A stretch of DNA of 64,000 nucleotides from Pseudomonas leptonychotis (GCF_004920405.1 NZ_RFLV01000003.1:62001-126000), one strand, 5' to 3'. Positions 1 to 10,293 are shown, counted from the stretch's first letter. Translations and numbers: made by a program. The notes: generated by a model from the sequence alone, not told the origin.

Positions 1-1
1 C

Positions 2-1939
2 ACCGCGGCACCAGAAACCGCGCCGGTGAAAAGTTCATCCGAGCCAACCACCGCCGAGCAATCCGCTGAGCTGCAAACCGCTACTGCAGGCCAACCGCAA
101 AAGCCCAGCAAACCCTGGCAGGTGATCCTGCGTGACGTGCAATTGCGCGACTATCAGGTACACCTGGCCGACCGCGCCGGCGGCGCGGAAGTCAAAATCG
201 ACCTGGCTCCGCTTAATCTCGACCTGAGCGATTTCGACAGTCTGGGCACTTCACCTTTCGGCCTTAAACTCGATACGGGGGTGAACAAGACCGGGCAGAT
301 CAAGGCCGACGGCCAGGTACAACTGACCCCGACCACAGCCAAGCTGCAGGTTGCCACGCGCGATATCGACCTACGCCTGGCACAGACCTACCTGAGCCCC
401 TTCGTGCGCCTGGAGCTGCGCAGCGGCAAGCTTGGCAGTGACCTGGCGGTCGACTTGCAAAGCGTCGAACCGCTGGCCTTCAGCATTGGCGGGCAGGCCG
501 AGATCAACCAGCTGCATACCCTCGACACACTCAAGAACCGCGACTTCCTCAAGTGGCAACAAGTCGTGGTAGATGGGCTCGATTACCAGCACGGCAAGGG
601 GCTGGTGATTGACCAGGTGAAACTGCAACAACCCTACGTGCGCTTTATCATCAACGAAGACCTGAGCACCAATATCAACGACCTGATGGTGCCCCAACCC
701 GCCAGCGCCGAAACGAGTAAAGCATCGGCCGAGAAATCGCTACCGATCCGTATCGGCGGCGTCAGCATCAAAGACGGCTCGGCCAACTTCGCCGACTTCA
801 GCCTGCGCCCCAACTTCGCCACGGCCATCGGCCAACTCAACGGCCAGATCGGCACCTTGGACAACCAGAGCCCCAAAGCCGCCAGCGTTGATATCAAGGG
901 CAAGATCGACAAGTACGCCCCTGTCAGCATCAAGGGGCAACTCACCCCATTCGACCCGATGAACAGCCTGGACATCACCACCCGCTTCAAGAACGTCGAA
1001 CTGACGACCCTGACCCCATACTCCGGCAAGTTCGCTGGCTTTCGCATCCGCAAGGGTCGCCTCAACCTTGACCTGCATTACCAGATCGAGAAAGGCAACC
1101 TCAACGCCGAGAACAAACTGCTGCTGGAAGATCTGCAACTGGGCGAAAAGGTCGACAGTAAAGATGCCATGGACCTGCCTATTCGCCTCGCTGTGGCGCT
1201 CCTGAAAGACACCCAAGGCAATATCGAAATCCAGCTGCCCGTCCAAGGTAACCTCAACAGCCCACAATTCAGCGTGATGCCAATCGTCTGGCAAACCCTG
1301 CGCAATCTGGTGCTGCGTGCGGCTCAGGCCCCGTTCAAATTTATCGGTGGGCTGGTCAGTGGTGGTAATGTCGACCTCAGCACCGTGCGTTTCACTGCCG
1401 GAAAAGTCGAACTCGACGCCGATGCGCAGAAGGCCTTGGACACCCTGGCCAGTGCTTTGAAGGAACGCCCTACCCTGCGCCTGGAAATCGAAGGCATGGG
1501 CGCTGAAAGCAGCGACGGTCCGCCATTGGCCGCAGCACGCCTAGAGAGCGAATACCAAAAAACCTGGTACAAGATGCTGCAACGCCGTGGCGATGATGTA
1601 CCTGCCGAGGCCAGCGATCTGGTGGTGGATGAGGACGACAAAAGGGTACTGCTCGAAGGCATCTACCGCACCCGCCTCAAACAACAACCACCGGCCGAGT
1701 GGGCCGAACTGAACGACGAAGAGCGCAGCGTAAAAATGCGTGAGAGCGTGCTGCAATCCTGGGCGCAGAGCAAACTGCTGTTGCGTCAGTTGGCCCAAGT
1801 CCGCGCGGCCGAAATAAAGAGCTATCTGGTGGAGCGTGGTGGGCTAAGCGACGAACGTATCTACCTGCTGGATGTCAACATCACACAGGCTGACGCCGAT
1901 GGCCGCGTCGCCACCACCCTGCACCTTGGTAGCGAGTAA
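2..1939 (+). CDS. DUF748 (AsmA-like) protein, 3' part
   Basis: The frame is open at the left edge of the window, so only the C-terminal ~645 residues of a larger protein are present. The sequence is rich in short beta-strand-like segments of the AsmA/TamB type (repeated patterns such as IDLAPLNLDLSDF and SVDIKGKIDKYAPVSIKG). This matches the DUF748 proteins of Pseudomonas, which are large, usually membrane-anchored and periplasmic. A segment near AGKVELDADAQKALDTLA resembles the lead-in of an OmpA-like helix, followed by a charged helical C-terminus. The exact role is unknown; an envelope or lipid-transport-related function is inference from the AsmA-like fold. The stop lies a few bases before the next gene, suggesting co-transcription. 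Confidence 0.8.
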   Translation, partial: TAAPETAPVKSSSEPTTAEQSAELQTATAGQPQKPSKPWQVILRDVQLRDYQVHLADRAGGAEVKIDLAPLNLDLSDFDSLGTSPFGLKLDTGVNKTGQIKADGQVQLTPTTAKLQVATRDIDLRLAQTYLSPFVRLELRSGKLGSDLAVDLQSVEPLAFSIGGQAEINQLHTLDTLKNRDFLKWQQVVVDGLDYQHGKGLVIDQVKLQQPYVRFIINEDLSTNINDLMVPQPASAETSKASAEKSLPIRIGGVSIKDGSANFADFSLRPNFATAIGQLNGQIGTLDNQSPKAASVDIKGKIDKYAPVSIKGQLTPFDPMNSLDITTRFKNVELTTLTPYSGKFAGFRIRKGRLNLDLHYQIEKGNLNAENKLLLEDLQLGEKVDSKDAMDLPIRLAVALLKDTQGNIEIQLPVQGNLNSPQFSVMPIVWQTLRNLVLRAAQAPFKFIGGLVSGGNVDLSTVRFTAGKVELDADAQKALDTLASALKERPTLRLEIEGMGAESSDGPPLAAARLESEYQKTWYKMLQRRGDDVPAEASDLVVDEDDKRVLLEGIYRTRLKQQPPAEWAELNDEERSVKMRESVLQSWAQSKLLLRQLAQVRAAEIKSYLVERGGLSDERIYLLDVNITQADADGRVATTLHLGSE

Positions 1940-1944
1940 CGTTG

Positions 1945-2247
1945 ATGTTGATGCGCGCAATTCCCACCACTTTATTGCTCGCACTGACTGGTGCAGCTTC
2001 CATGGCGCAAGCCGAGACAATGCGCTGTGGCAGTCAACTGGTGAGCCTGGATGACCGGCGTTTCGAAGTCCTGCAGAAGTGCGGCGAACCGGTGTTTCGC
2101 GACCTGGTCGGCTACTCGCTCGGCCCGAATGAACGCCGCGAATACCAGATCGAGGAATGGGTCTATGGGCCTGATAATGGCATGCTGAGCATCCTTACCT
2201 TTGAAGGCACGCGCCTGCGCGCCATCGAACGGCGTCGCAGCCGCTGA
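1945..2247 (+). CDS. DUF2845 domain protein, copy 1
   Basis: Small exported protein of about 100 residues: a hydrophobic signal peptide (LLLALTGAASMAQA) and then a compact domain with two cysteines (MRCGSQLVS and VLQKCGEPVF). It ends with a WVYGPDNGMLSILTFEG-type motif and a basic tail. DUF2845 proteins are periplasmic and of unknown function; the two Cys could form a disulfide. Several in-frame starts are clustered here (TTG 1942, ATG 1945, ATG 1951). I chose ATG 1945 because a GCGAG sequence sits 8 bases upstream. It follows the DUF748 gene by a few bases and is followed by a paralogue 20 bases downstream. Confidence 0.75.
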   Translation: MLMRAIPTTLLLALTGAASMAQAETMRCGSQLVSLDDRRFEVLQKCGEPVFRDLVGYSLGPNERREYQIEEWVYGPDNGMLSILTFEGTRLRAIERRRSR

Positions 2248-2267
2248 ACCGTACCCCCGGAAAACCT

Positions 2268-2567
2268 ATGAAAACGTTGATATGCAGCTTGCTGTTTGTT
2301 CTGCCGCTGACGGCACACGCGTCTTCGACCCTGCGTTGTGATAGCGGCCTGATCAGCCTGAAAGACTCAACCAGCATTGTCAGCAACAAGTGCGGAGAGC
2401 CGATCAGCCGTGAGTTTGTCGGCTATCGCGAAGTGCTGGATGAGTACGGCTTTCGCAATGAAGTGGCCGTAGAGGAATGGGCGTATGGTCCGCGCAATGG
2501 CATGTATCAGTTTCTGCGCTTCGAGGGCAATCGCTTAATCAAGATCGAGAGCAAGCGCGGTAAGTAA
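2268..2567 (+). CDS. DUF2845 domain protein, copy 2
   Basis: A second exported DUF2845 protein (99 residues), clearly paralogous to its upstream neighbour. It has a signal peptide (LLFVLPLTAHA), the same paired cysteines (TLRCDSGLIS and SNKCGEPISREFVGY) and the same EEWAYGPRNGMYQFLRFEGN core, ending in a basic KIESKRGK tail. Compared with copy 1 it has a short insertion (REVLDEYGFRNEVAV) before the shared WxYGP motif. A strong terminator follows, so this is the last gene of the DUF748-DUF2845-DUF2845 unit. Function unknown. Confidence 0.8.
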   Translation: MKTLICSLLFVLPLTAHASSTLRCDSGLISLKDSTSIVSNKCGEPISREFVGYREVLDEYGFRNEVAVEEWAYGPRNGMYQFLRFEGNRLIKIESKRGK

Positions 2568-2590
2568 GCAGGTCAACTTACCGCACATAA

Positions 2591-2624
2591 AAAAGCCCCG
2601 CAGGCTTGGCCTGCGGGGCTTTTT
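2591..2624. terminator. Rho-independent terminator (bidirectional)
   Basis: A 14-bp inverted repeat (AAAAGCCCCGCAGG with CCTGCGGGGCTTTT) around a CTTGG loop, with an A-tract before it and a T-tract after it. It lies between the convergent DUF2845 and csbD genes and can serve both. Confidence 0.9.
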
Positions 2625-2633
2625 AACGCTGGG

Positions 2634-2831
2634 TTACAGCTTGCTGCTGAAATCACGCAGCTCGTCCTGAGCTTTTTCCTTGGTCCAACCGTAACGCTCT
2701 TGCAGCTTGCCGGCCAGGTATTCGCTGTGGCCTTCAGCAACATCCAGATCATCGTCGGTCAGGTTGCCCCAACGCTCCTTGATACGGCCGTTCAGTTGTT
2801 TCCACTTACCTTTGATTACGTCGGAATTCAT
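2634..2831 (-). CDS. CsbD family stress-response protein
   Basis: A 65-residue hydrophilic protein beginning [15 protein letters not shown], the CsbD-family signature (KGKWKQLxGxxKExWGxLTDDDL), with a C-terminal [10 protein letters not shown] helix. CsbD-like proteins are small, abundant, mostly helical general-stress proteins whose molecular role is unresolved. The start is supported by a GAGGATTGAGTT Shine-Dalgarno region. It lies next to a BON-domain protein in the same orientation, and both are typical of osmotic/envelope stress regulons, but no specific promoter could be assigned. Confidence 0.9.
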   Translation of the reverse strand: MNSDVIKGKWKQLNGRIKERWGNLTDDDLDVAEGHSEYLAGKLQERYGWTKEKAQDELRDFSSKL

Positions 2832-2891
2832 AACTCAATCCTCGTGATGGTATGGACAGCGGGCTCTTACGCGAGCCCTGGGGCCATTGGT

Positions 2892-3260
2892 TTATTCAGC
2901 AGTTTTCAAGGCTTCGGCGGAAACAGCAGTTACGCCTTTGATTTCTTTCGCCTTGGCTACGGCCAGGTCGTGCTCAGCTTCGGTAGCCACAACACCCGAC
3001 AGGGTCACTACGCCTTTATTGGTTTCGACTTTGATGTCGATACCGCTCAGTTCACTGTCCGCCAGAAAGGTCGACTTCACTTTGCTGGTAATCCAGGTAT
3101 CGGTGACTGCATCTTCCGTGGTGTTCATGGTTTCACTGGCGGCCAACATTGTTGGCTGTACCACCGTGCTGGTTTCGGCAAGAGCCGGCCCGGCCAATAA
3201 CAGGCTCAGGGCAGTGGCGGTCAGAGTGGCGCTGGCAACGTGCTTGATTGACTGTTTCAT
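2892..3260 (-). CDS. Periplasmic BON domain protein
   Basis: 122 residues from ATG 3260, which is preceded by CAGGAGCACTATCC; a longer frame upstream lacks this site. It has an N-terminal signal peptide (LSLLLAGPALA), then a short linker and one BON domain (DTWITSKVKSTFLADSELSG, then IDIKVETNKGVVTLSGVV). BON domains bind phospholipid surfaces or support envelope integrity, as in OsmY. This one is OsmY-like in size but has only a single BON unit. It probably belongs to a stress-induced envelope set with csbD just downstream. Confidence 0.88.
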   Translation of the reverse strand: MKQSIKHVASATLTATALSLLLAGPALAETSTVVQPTMLAASETMNTTEDAVTDTWITSKVKSTFLADSELSGIDIKVETNKGVVTLSGVVATEAEHDLAVAKAKEIKGVTAVSAEALKTAE

Positions 3261-3481
3261 GGATAGTGCTCCTGCATGAGTAAAATTAACTGCAACCATC
3301 ATTGGTTGCGGTGACACAAGTACTATTGCAGGTGGCGTGCCAGGTTTTTAAAAGTTAAATTTATCTTTAATATCAATAACTTAGTAAATTTACCTATCAT
3401 CATGACTCGTGCATTTTGCATGCCCCGCCTGATTACCCCATGCACGGTGCACGACTTAGCAGGTGCTTTTCTAAGGGCAAT

Positions 3482-3509
3482 AAAAAAGGGCCCCGAAGGA
3501 CCCTTTTTT
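3482..3509. terminator. Terminator downstream of pnp
   Basis: AAAAAAGGG pairs with CCCTTTTTT around a short CCGAAGG core just after the pnp stop (minus strand). The 212 bp between BON gene start and pnp otherwise shows only AT-rich sequence that probably carries the BON-gene promoter. Confidence 0.8.
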
Positions 3510-3529
3510 ACAGCGAAGCAGTTAGACGA

Positions 3530-5635
3530 TTAAACGCCTGACGCTTTAGCCGCCGCTACATCTTTGATGGACAGCTTGATACGGCCGCGGTTGTCCACGT
3601 CCAGAACCAGCACTTCAACTTCCTGACCTTCTTTGAGAATGTCGGTGACTTTCTCAACGCGGGCATCGCTCAGCATGGAGATGTGCACCAGGCCGTCTTT
3701 GCCCGGCAGGATGTTGACGAAGGCACCGAAGTCGACGATGCGCTCAACCTTACCGACGTAGATCTTGCCGATTTCAGCTTCCGCGGTGATACCCAGAACG
3801 CGCTGACGCGCAGCTTCTGCAGCTTCCTTGGTTTCGCCGAAGATCTTGATCGTGCCGTCGTCTTCGATATCGATCGAAGCTTTGGTTTCTTCGCAGATGG
3901 CACGGATGGTTGCACCACCTTTGCCGATCACGTCGCGGATCTTGTCGGTGTCGATCTTCATCGCGATCATGGTTGGGGCGTTAGCCGACAACTCAGTGCG
4001 CGAAGTCGCGATGACCTGGTTCATCTGACCGAGAATATTCAGGCGTGCTTCCAGTGCCTGATTCAGGGCGATTTCCATGATCTCTTCGGTGATGCCCTGG
4101 ATCTTGATGTCCATCTGCAGCGCAGTAACGCCATTGGCGGTACCAGCAACCTTGAAGTCCATGTCGCCCAGGTGATCTTCGTCGCCGAGGATGTCGGTCA
4201 GAACAGCGAATTTCTCGCCTTCCTTAACCAGGCCCATGGCGATACCGGCAACCGGCGCCTTCATCGGCACACCGGCGTCCATCAGAGCCAGGGAAGCACC
4301 GCAAACCGAAGCCATGGAGCTGGAACCGTTGGATTCGGTGATTTCCGAGACCACACGGATGGTGTACGGGAACACGTCAGCCGATGGCAGCATGGCCGCG
4401 ATAGAACGACGCGCCAAACGGCCGTGACCGATTTCGCGACGGCCAGTGGCGCCCATGCGACCACACTCGCCCACCGAGTACGGCGGAAAGTTGTAGTGCA
4501 GCATGAAGGGGTCTTTACGCTCGCCTTCGAGAGTGTCGAGCAGCTGGGCGTCGCGGGCGGTACCGAGGGTGGCTACCACCAGCGCCTGGGTTTCACCACG
4601 GGTGAACAGGGCCGAACCGTGGGTTTTGGCCAGTACACCGACTTCGATGTTCAGACCACGAACAGTGCGGGTGTCACGACCGTCGATACGCGGCTTGCCG
4701 TTAACGATGTTCTCGCGCACGGTGCGGTATTCGATTTCGCCGAAGATTTCTTTGACTTCACCAGCGCTTGGCTGGCCTTCTTCGCCGGAGAACTTGGCCA
4801 CGATTTCGTTACGCAGCTCACCCAGACGGGCATAACGCTCGTGCTTGATGGTAATGGTGTAAGCCTGAGAGATCGCTTCACCGAACTCGCTACGGATAGC
4901 GCTCAGCAATGCAGTGTTCTCAGCCTTCGGCTGCCAGTCCCATGTCGGCTTAGCGGCTTCAGCAGCCAGCTCGGCAATCGCATCGATCACAACCTGGAAC
5001 TCATCGTGGGCGAACAATACAGCGCCCAACATCTGGTCTTCGGTCAGCTCTTTGGCTTCGGATTCAACCATCAGCACGGCGTCTTTAGTACCGGCTACGA
5101 CCATGTCCAGGCTGGAAGCCTTGAGCTGCTCGTAGTTGGGGTTCAGCAGGTAGCCAGTTTCCGGGTGGAAGGCTACGCGCGCGGCGCCGATTGGGCCGTT
5201 GAACGGGATGCCGGAAATCGCCAGGGCAGCCGAAGTACCGATCATGGCCGCGATGTCCGGATCGGTTTTCTTGCTGGTGGAGATCACGGTGCAGACAACC
5301 TGCACTTCGTTCTGGAAACCTTCTGGGAACAACGGGCGGATCGGACGATCGATCAGGCGCGAGGTCAGGGTTTCTTTTTCGCTTGGACGGGCTTCACGCT
5401 TGAAAAACCCACCTGGAATTTTACCGGCTGCGTAGGTTTTTTCTACGTAGTGCACGGACAGCGGGAAAAAGCCTTTGCTCGGGTCGGCAGTTTTGGCGCC
5501 GGTAACAGCGACCAATACAGCAACGTCGTCGTCAACGGTGACCAGCACTGCGCCGGAGGCTTGACGGGCGATACGGCCAGTCTCGAGGGTAACGGTCGAT
5601 TGACCGAACTGGAACTTCTTGATTACCGGGTTCAC
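3530..5635 (-). CDS. pnp: Polynucleotide phosphorylase
   Basis: 701 residues, the normal PNPase length. This 3'-to-5' phosphorolytic exoribonuclease is a trimeric core enzyme of the RNA degradosome. Visible domains: a first RNase PH domain (residues ~1-210, with [12 protein letters not shown]), an all-alpha linker, a second catalytic RNase PH domain (with [13 protein letters not shown] and the catalytic D-x5-D region [14 protein letters not shown]), a KH domain ([15 protein letters not shown] near residue 560) and a C-terminal S1 domain ([21 protein letters not shown]). It is the last gene of the rimP-nusA-infB-rbfA-truB-rpsO-pnp cluster. In enterobacteria pnp is autoregulated through its leader, which I cannot confirm here. 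Confidence 0.98.
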   Translation of the reverse strand: MNPVIKKFQFGQSTVTLETGRIARQASGAVLVTVDDDVAVLVAVTGAKTADPSKGFFPLSVHYVEKTYAAGKIPGGFFKREARPSEKETLTSRLIDRPIRPLFPEGFQNEVQVVCTVISTSKKTDPDIAAMIGTSAALAISGIPFNGPIGAARVAFHPETGYLLNPNYEQLKASSLDMVVAGTKDAVLMVESEAKELTEDQMLGAVLFAHDEFQVVIDAIAELAAEAAKPTWDWQPKAENTALLSAIRSEFGEAISQAYTITIKHERYARLGELRNEIVAKFSGEEGQPSAGEVKEIFGEIEYRTVRENIVNGKPRIDGRDTRTVRGLNIEVGVLAKTHGSALFTRGETQALVVATLGTARDAQLLDTLEGERKDPFMLHYNFPPYSVGECGRMGATGRREIGHGRLARRSIAAMLPSADVFPYTIRVVSEITESNGSSSMASVCGASLALMDAGVPMKAPVAGIAMGLVKEGEKFAVLTDILGDEDHLGDMDFKVAGTANGVTALQMDIKIQGITEEIMEIALNQALEARLNILGQMNQVIATSRTELSANAPTMIAMKIDTDKIRDVIGKGGATIRAICEETKASIDIEDDGTIKIFGETKEAAEAARQRVLGITAEAEIGKIYVGKVERIVDFGAFVNILPGKDGLVHISMLSDARVEKVTDILKEGQEVEVLVLDVDNRGRIKLSIKDVAAAKASGV

Positions 5636-5783
5636 GGTGTTTTCCTTCTCTTCATTGCCCTTGGGGAAAGCGGTTCTTGCTGCCGTTCTATCACCCTTAG
5701 ATGAACAAACGGGTCTTGCAGAATGAGTGGGCGGTTACGGGTATCGGACCCGCTATCGTCCAAAACAGCTAAAGCACAAAAAC

Positions 5784-5820
5784 AAAAGCTGGAAGCAGGG
5801 CAAACCCCACTTCCAGCTTC
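5784..5820 (-). terminator. Terminator between rpsO and pnp
   Basis: AGCTGGAAG and CTTCCAGCT form the stem around a ~14-base loop. On the minus strand it is followed by TTTTGTTTTT. It lies just after the rpsO stop, so pnp either has its own promoter in the following ~150 bases or depends on read-through. Confidence 0.85.
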
Positions 5821-5846
5821 GGCAGTCAGCTACGCATAAGCATTGC

Positions 5847-6116
5847 TTAGCGACGCAGACCCAGGCGACCGATCAGGGCGCTGTAACGGCTAACATCTTT
5901 ACCCTTCAGGTAATCCAGCAGCTTACGACGCTGGTTAACCATACGGATCAGGCCACGACGCGAGTGGTGGTCTTTACCGTTGGCCTTGAAGTGCCCCTGC
6001 AGCTTGTTGATGTTGGCGGACAGCAGTGCAACCTGCACTTCCGGGCTACCGGTGTCGCCTTCAGCTTGCTTGTAGTCGGTAACGATTTGAGCTTTTTCTT
6101 CAACGCTGAGTGCCAT
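5847..6116 (-). CDS. rpsO: 30S ribosomal protein S15
   Basis: 89 residues from ATG 6116, the exact usual S15 length ([12 protein letters not shown] at the start, [11 protein letters not shown] at the end). It binds the central domain of 16S rRNA early in 30S assembly. The conserved [18 protein letters not shown] and [17 protein letters not shown] segments are present. Translation starts after GAGAGGATTGCCCAC. Immediately upstream lies a long stem (see the rpsO leader entry), in keeping with S15 autoregulation known in other bacteria. Confidence 0.98.
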   Translation of the reverse strand: MALSVEEKAQIVTDYKQAEGDTGSPEVQVALLSANINKLQGHFKANGKDHHSRRGLIRMVNQRRKLLDYLKGKDVSRYSALIGRLGLRR

Positions 6117-6119
6117 GTG

Positions 6120-6185
6120 GGCAATCCTCTCAATTACGAAACGGCTGCAACGCAGCAGTTTCAATAGGCCGGGAATCACTTCCCG
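6120..6185 (-). promoter_or_regulatory. Structured rpsO leader, candidate S15 autoregulatory site
   Basis: On the minus strand a 6-bp hairpin (CGGGAA/TTCCCG, 6170-6185) is followed by an 11-base near-perfect stem (GAAACTGCTGC with GCAGCCGTTTC, 6138-6162). This stem ends about 15 bases before the Shine-Dalgarno of rpsO. S15 is known to bind structured leaders of its own mRNA in several lineages; assignment here is inference from position and structure. Confidence 0.4.
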
Positions 6186-6326
6186 TGTTTTTAAGTGAGG
6201 AATGACCGTGCCTATTAACAGCCACCCTCGATACACGCAGGCCAGAGCCGAAACCCCTTGCCTGCGCTACGGCCATACTGACCGAATCCTGCATCACAGG
6301 CCTATGGCCCGTGTTTATAACCAAGG

Positions 6327-7247
6327 CTAGGCCTTGTTCGCAATCAATCGACGCGGCGCAATGCGCCCATCTTCGCTCACTTCACCGATACCGATAAAGC
6401 GACCGTTGTGATCTTGCACCCGTACCATGCCGAACTTCGGCGCTTCCGGTGCGCGTACCGGCTGCCCTTGCAACCAGTAGAACGAACTGTGTTCGGAGAA
6501 CTGCAGCAGCGGCCAATGTTGCAAACCACTGTCGGATGGCAACAAGAACTGATCGACCGCCTCGTTACCGCCTTCGCCATGCACCCGTTCCAGCTCTTCG
6601 AGCGTGACGGTGCGGGTCAAATCAAAGGGGCCGGCTTTGGTTCTACGTAGCTCTGCAACGTGTGCGCCGCAACCTAGCAAGTGGCCAATGTCTTCGACCA
6701 ACGTACGGATATAGGTGCCCTTGGTGCAATCCACCGCCAAGCGTGCTTGGTCCGCCTCGCAGCCCAGTAATTCCAGGCGCGCAATAGTAACAGAACGCGG
6801 CTCGCGCTCCACTACTTCACCCGCGCGGGCCAGCTTGTAAAGTGGTTGGCCGTCACGCTTGAGCGCCGAGTACATCGGCGGTATCTGGCTGATTTCACCG
6901 CGAAAACCGGGCAAAACCGCTTCGATATCGTCGCGACCAACGGTCACCGGGCGACGCTCCAACACTTCACCTTCGGCGTCTGCCGTGGTGGTGGTAACGC
7001 CTAGCTGCATCAGGGTCTCGTAGCCTTTGTCGGCATCGAGCAGGTACTGGGAGAACTTGGTCGCCTCACCAAAGCACAGCGGCAATACGCCGGTAGCTAA
7101 AGGATCAAGGCTGCCGGTGTGCCCGGCTTTTTCGGCATTGAGCAACCAGCGCACCTTTTGCAGTGCAGCGTTGGAGCTGAAGCCTTTTGGCTTATCCAAC
7201 AAAATGATGCCATCGACGGCACGACGAATACGTTTTACCTGGGCCAC
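6327..7247 (-). CDS. truB: tRNA pseudouridine(55) synthase
   Basis: 306 residues. TruB makes pseudouridine 55 in the T-loop of tRNAs. The catalytic aspartate lies in the [18 protein letters not shown] motif near residue 48. [16 protein letters not shown] and a C-terminal PUA-like segment ([17 protein letters not shown]) complete the family pattern. I place the start at GTG 7247 (VAQVKRIRR), because AAGGAG lies 7 bases upstream and this matches the usual N-terminus; an ATG at 7280 would put the start inside rbfA. The AAGGAG overlaps the end of rbfA, so the two are probably translationally coupled. Confidence 0.97.
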   Translation of the reverse strand: MAQVKRIRRAVDGIILLDKPKGFSSNAALQKVRWLLNAEKAGHTGSLDPLATGVLPLCFGEATKFSQYLLDADKGYETLMQLGVTTTTADAEGEVLERRPVTVGRDDIEAVLPGFRGEISQIPPMYSALKRDGQPLYKLARAGEVVEREPRSVTIARLELLGCEADQARLAVDCTKGTYIRTLVEDIGHLLGCGAHVAELRRTKAGPFDLTRTVTLEELERVHGEGGNEAVDQFLLPSDSGLQHWPLLQFSEHSSFYWLQGQPVRAPEAPKFGMVRVQDHNGRFIGIGEVSEDGRIAPRRLIANKA

Positions 7248-7251
7248 GCGC

Positions 7252-7659
7252 TTACTCCTTGGCCTCAGTTGAATCTTCATCGTGCTGACGGTCTTCGCTC
7301 ACCGCACGCTCGATCAGCGCCGACAACTCCGCGCCGCGAATCACGCTGGCATCGTAGTGAAAGCGCAGGTTCGGCACGCTGCGCAGCTTCATTGCCTTAC
7401 CCAACTGCATACGCAGAAAACCGCTGGCATCGTTGAGCACCTTGATACTCTGCACCACGGGATCAACACCCTCTTCAGGCTCGCCACCCATGATGGTGAC
7501 AAACACCTTGGCATGACTGGAATCGCGACTCACTTCCACTGCAGTGATGGTCACCAGACCGCCAAGACGCGGGTCTTTGATTTCCATACGGATCAGCTGC
7601 GCCAATTCACGCTGTATCTGGTCGCCGATGCGCTGAGCCCGGCTAAATTCTTTGGCCAT
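7252..7659 (-). CDS. rbfA: Ribosome-binding factor A
   Basis: 135 residues from ATG 7659 ([19 protein letters not shown]). RbfA binds the 30S subunit near helix 1 of 16S rRNA during late maturation and cold adaptation. The KH-like core is visible ([21 protein letters not shown], then [10 protein letters not shown] and [19 protein letters not shown]), as is the [17 protein letters not shown] segment. A longer in-frame start at 7674 is unlikely because the family begins MAK(D/E). Its stop lies 4 bases from the truB start, and it follows infB in the same operon. Confidence 0.97.
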   Translation of the reverse strand: MAKEFSRAQRIGDQIQRELAQLIRMEIKDPRLGGLVTITAVEVSRDSSHAKVFVTIMGGEPEEGVDPVVQSIKVLNDASGFLRMQLGKAMKLRSVPNLRFHYDASVIRGAELSALIERAVSEDRQHDEDSTEAKE

Positions 7660-7715
7660 TTCTACTACCTTCACTCGTCACGCGGCTCAAACAAGCAGCG
7701 GACCTAAAAGCGGCA

Positions 7716-7749
7716 AACGCCCGGCCGCGCAAAAGCGGGGCCGGGCGTT
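7716..7749 (-). terminator. Intercistronic hairpin between infB and rbfA
   Basis: A perfect 11-bp stem (AACGCCCGGCC with GGCCGGGCGTT) lies 18 bases after the infB stop. On the minus strand it is followed by only a short T stretch, so partial attenuation or an mRNA processing/stability element is as likely as full termination. Confidence 0.55.
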
Positions 7750-7767
7750 GCGTGTTGCGACTCGAGC

Positions 7768-10266
7768 TTACAGGCTGCGAGCCACTTGGACTTTCTCGAA
7801 CACTTCGATCTTGTCGCCGACTTTGACGTCGTTGTAGCTCTTCACGCCGATACCGCACTCCATGCCGTTACGCACTTCGGCCGCATCGTCTTTAAAGCGA
7901 CGCAGAGATTCCAGCTCGCCTTCGAAGATCACCACATCGTCGCGCAGTACGCGGATCGGACGGTTACGGTGAACCGTACCCTCGAGCACCATACAACCGG
8001 CAATCGCGCCGAACTTCGGCGAACGGAACACGTCACGCACTTCGGCGATACCCAGAATGTTCTCGCGAACATCGCTGCCGAGCATGCCGGTGAGGGCTTT
8101 CTTGACGTCTTCGATGATGTCGTAGATCACGTTGTAGTAACGCATATCCAGACCTTCCTGCTCGACGATCTTGCGCGCGCCAGCATCGGCACGCACGTTG
8201 AAGCCGAACAGTACAGCGTTGGAGGCCAGCGCCAGGTTGGCATCGGATTCGGTGATACCACCGACGCCGCCACCGACCACACGCACTTGCACTTCATCGT
8301 TACCCAGGCCGCCGAGCGAGCCTTGCAGCGCTTCCAGGGAACCACGGACATCGGATTTGAGGACGATATTAAGCGTCTTCTTCTCTTCCTGACCCATGTT
8401 CTCGAAGATGTTTTCCAGCTTACCGGCGTGAGCACGGGCCAGTTTCACTTCGCGGAACTTGCCTTGACGGAACAGCGCGACTTCGCGAGCTTTCTTCTCA
8501 TCAGTCAGAACGCTCATGTCGTCGCCGGCATCCGGCGTGCCGTCCAGACCGAGAATTTCAACAGGAATCGACGGACCAGCTTCTTTGATCGGCTTACCAT
8601 TCTCGTCGAGCATGGCGCGGATGCGACCGAAGTTGGAGCCGATCAGCACCATGTCGCCTTGACGCAGGGTGCCGTCCTGAACCAGTACGGTGGCAACCGG
8701 ACCGCGACCTTTATCCAGGCGCGATTCAACCACTACACCGCGACCCGGGGCCGATGGCGTAGCTTTCAGTTCGAGAACCTCGGCTTGCAGCAGCACGGCT
8801 TCCAGCAGGTCATCAACACCGGTACCGACTTTCGCCGATACGGAGACGAACGGTGTATCACCGCCCCACTCTTCCGAGGTCACGCCGTGTACCGAAAGCT
8901 CGCTACGGATGCGGTCGAGATCAGCACCCGGCTTGTCGATCTTGTTCACCGCAACCACCAGCGGCACACCAGCAGCTTTCGCGTGCTGAACGGCTTCAAT
9001 GGTCTGCGGCATTACGCCGTCGTCCGCTGCAACCACCAGGATCACGATATCGGTCGCCTTGGCACCGCGGGCACGCATCGCGGTAAACGCGGCGTGGCCT
9101 GGGGTGTCGAGGAAGGTAACCATGCCGCGCTCAGTTTCTACGTGGTACGCACCGATATGCTGGGTGATGCCACCGGCTTCGCCAGCAGCAACCTTGGCAC
9201 GACGGATATAGTCGAGCAGCGAGGTTTTACCGTGGTCAACGTGGCCCATTACGGTCACAACCGGTGCACGGGAGAACGACTCACCTTCAAACTTCAGAGA
9301 CTCGGCCAGGGAATCTTCCAGAGCATTGTCGCTAACCAGCTTAACCTTGTGGCCCAGCTCTTCGGCGATCAACTGGGCAGTTTCCTGATCCAGTACCTGG
9401 TTGATGGTCACTGGGGTGCCCATCTTGAACATGAACTTGATAACTTCAGCCGCTTTAACCGACATCTGCTGAGCCAAATCGCCCACAGTGATGGTCTCGC
9501 CGATGGCAACGTCACGAATCACAGGGCCGGTTGGGCTCTGGAAACCATGAGCGTTGCGCTTCTTCAGCTTACCTTTGCCACGGCCGCCACGACGGAAGCT
9601 GTCGCTTTCTTCGTCAATGGTGCGCGGGGCAACGCGCGGAGCTGGAGCCTTTTCCTTGGCGCTCGGGCGATGCTGAGTGGTCTTGCGCTCGCCACCACGA
9701 CGGTCAGCGTCATCATTGCGGGCTTTATCTGGACGGCGCGGTTCGTCTTTTTTACGCTCGTCAGCTACCGGGGCAGTGACAAACGAGACGTCTACCGGAG
9801 CCACTGGCGCAGGTGCAGCCTCAGTAGCGGCAACGGCTTCGGCAGCAACACTTGGGCTCTGCACGTTTTCAGCTGCACGACGCTTAGCGTCTTCTTCAGC
9901 TTTCACCCGCACGGCATCAGCAGCAGCACGTTGCTCAGCCAGTTCACGTTGCTTCTCAGCTTCGATCTCTTCTGGGCTGCGCTTGACGAAGGTCTTCTTC
10001 TTACGCACTTCGACGCTAATAGTCTTGCTACCGGCAACCCGTAGTGTGCTGGTCGTTTTGCGCTGCAAGGTAATCTTGCGCGGCTCTTCTGTTTTGCTGT
10101 CGCCGTGACTGCTCTTGAGATGGGCCAACAAGGCCTGCTTCTCACTGTCAGTTACCGCTTGCTCAGCACTCTTGTGCGGCAAACCTGCCTCACTCATTTG
10201 CTGGAGCAGGCGTTCAACCGGCGTATTGACCACTTGGGCCAGTTCTTTAACCGTGACTTGCGTCAT
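7768..10266 (-). CDS. infB: Translation initiation factor IF-2
   Basis: 832 residues. IF-2 is the GTPase that brings initiator tRNA to the 30S subunit and promotes 50S joining. An N-terminal IF2_N domain ([20 protein letters not shown]) is followed by a charged, low-complexity linker of about 200 residues and a second IF2_N domain. The G domain has G1 [10 protein letters not shown]3 DTPGHAAF and G4 NKIDKP; domains II, III and the C-terminal fMet-tRNA-binding domain ([18 protein letters not shown]) follow. It sits 27 bases downstream of nusA. The linker region shows the coil-rich composition usual for this gene rather than any sign of transfer. Confidence 0.98.
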   Translation of the reverse strand: MTQVTVKELAQVVNTPVERLLQQMSEAGLPHKSAEQAVTDSEKQALLAHLKSSHGDSKTEEPRKITLQRKTTSTLRVAGSKTISVEVRKKKTFVKRSPEEIEAEKQRELAEQRAAADAVRVKAEEDAKRRAAENVQSPSVAAEAVAATEAAPAPVAPVDVSFVTAPVADERKKDEPRRPDKARNDDADRRGGERKTTQHRPSAKEKAPAPRVAPRTIDEESDSFRRGGRGKGKLKKRNAHGFQSPTGPVIRDVAIGETITVGDLAQQMSVKAAEVIKFMFKMGTPVTINQVLDQETAQLIAEELGHKVKLVSDNALEDSLAESLKFEGESFSRAPVVTVMGHVDHGKTSLLDYIRRAKVAAGEAGGITQHIGAYHVETERGMVTFLDTPGHAAFTAMRARGAKATDIVILVVAADDGVMPQTIEAVQHAKAAGVPLVVAVNKIDKPGADLDRIRSELSVHGVTSEEWGGDTPFVSVSAKVGTGVDDLLEAVLLQAEVLELKATPSAPGRGVVVESRLDKGRGPVATVLVQDGTLRQGDMVLIGSNFGRIRAMLDENGKPIKEAGPSIPVEILGLDGTPDAGDDMSVLTDEKKAREVALFRQGKFREVKLARAHAGKLENIFENMGQEEKKTLNIVLKSDVRGSLEALQGSLGGLGNDEVQVRVVGGGVGGITESDANLALASNAVLFGFNVRADAGARKIVEQEGLDMRYYNVIYDIIEDVKKALTGMLGSDVRENILGIAEVRDVFRSPKFGAIAGCMVLEGTVHRNRPIRVLRDDVVIFEGELESLRRFKDDAAEVRNGMECGIGVKSYNDVKVGDKIEVFEKVQVARSL

Positions 10267-10293
10267 GCATTTCTCTCCTCAGGCCGCAACTGC

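Noticed and set aside
3683..5704. 673-codon plus-strand open frame opposite pnp
   Set aside because: It mirrors pnp codon by codon; its composition (His/Gln/Val-rich, no motif) is what antisense of a GC-rich gene gives.
7786..10044. 752-codon plus-strand open frame opposite infB
   Set aside because: Antisense shadow of infB; no ribosome-binding site or recognisable domain.
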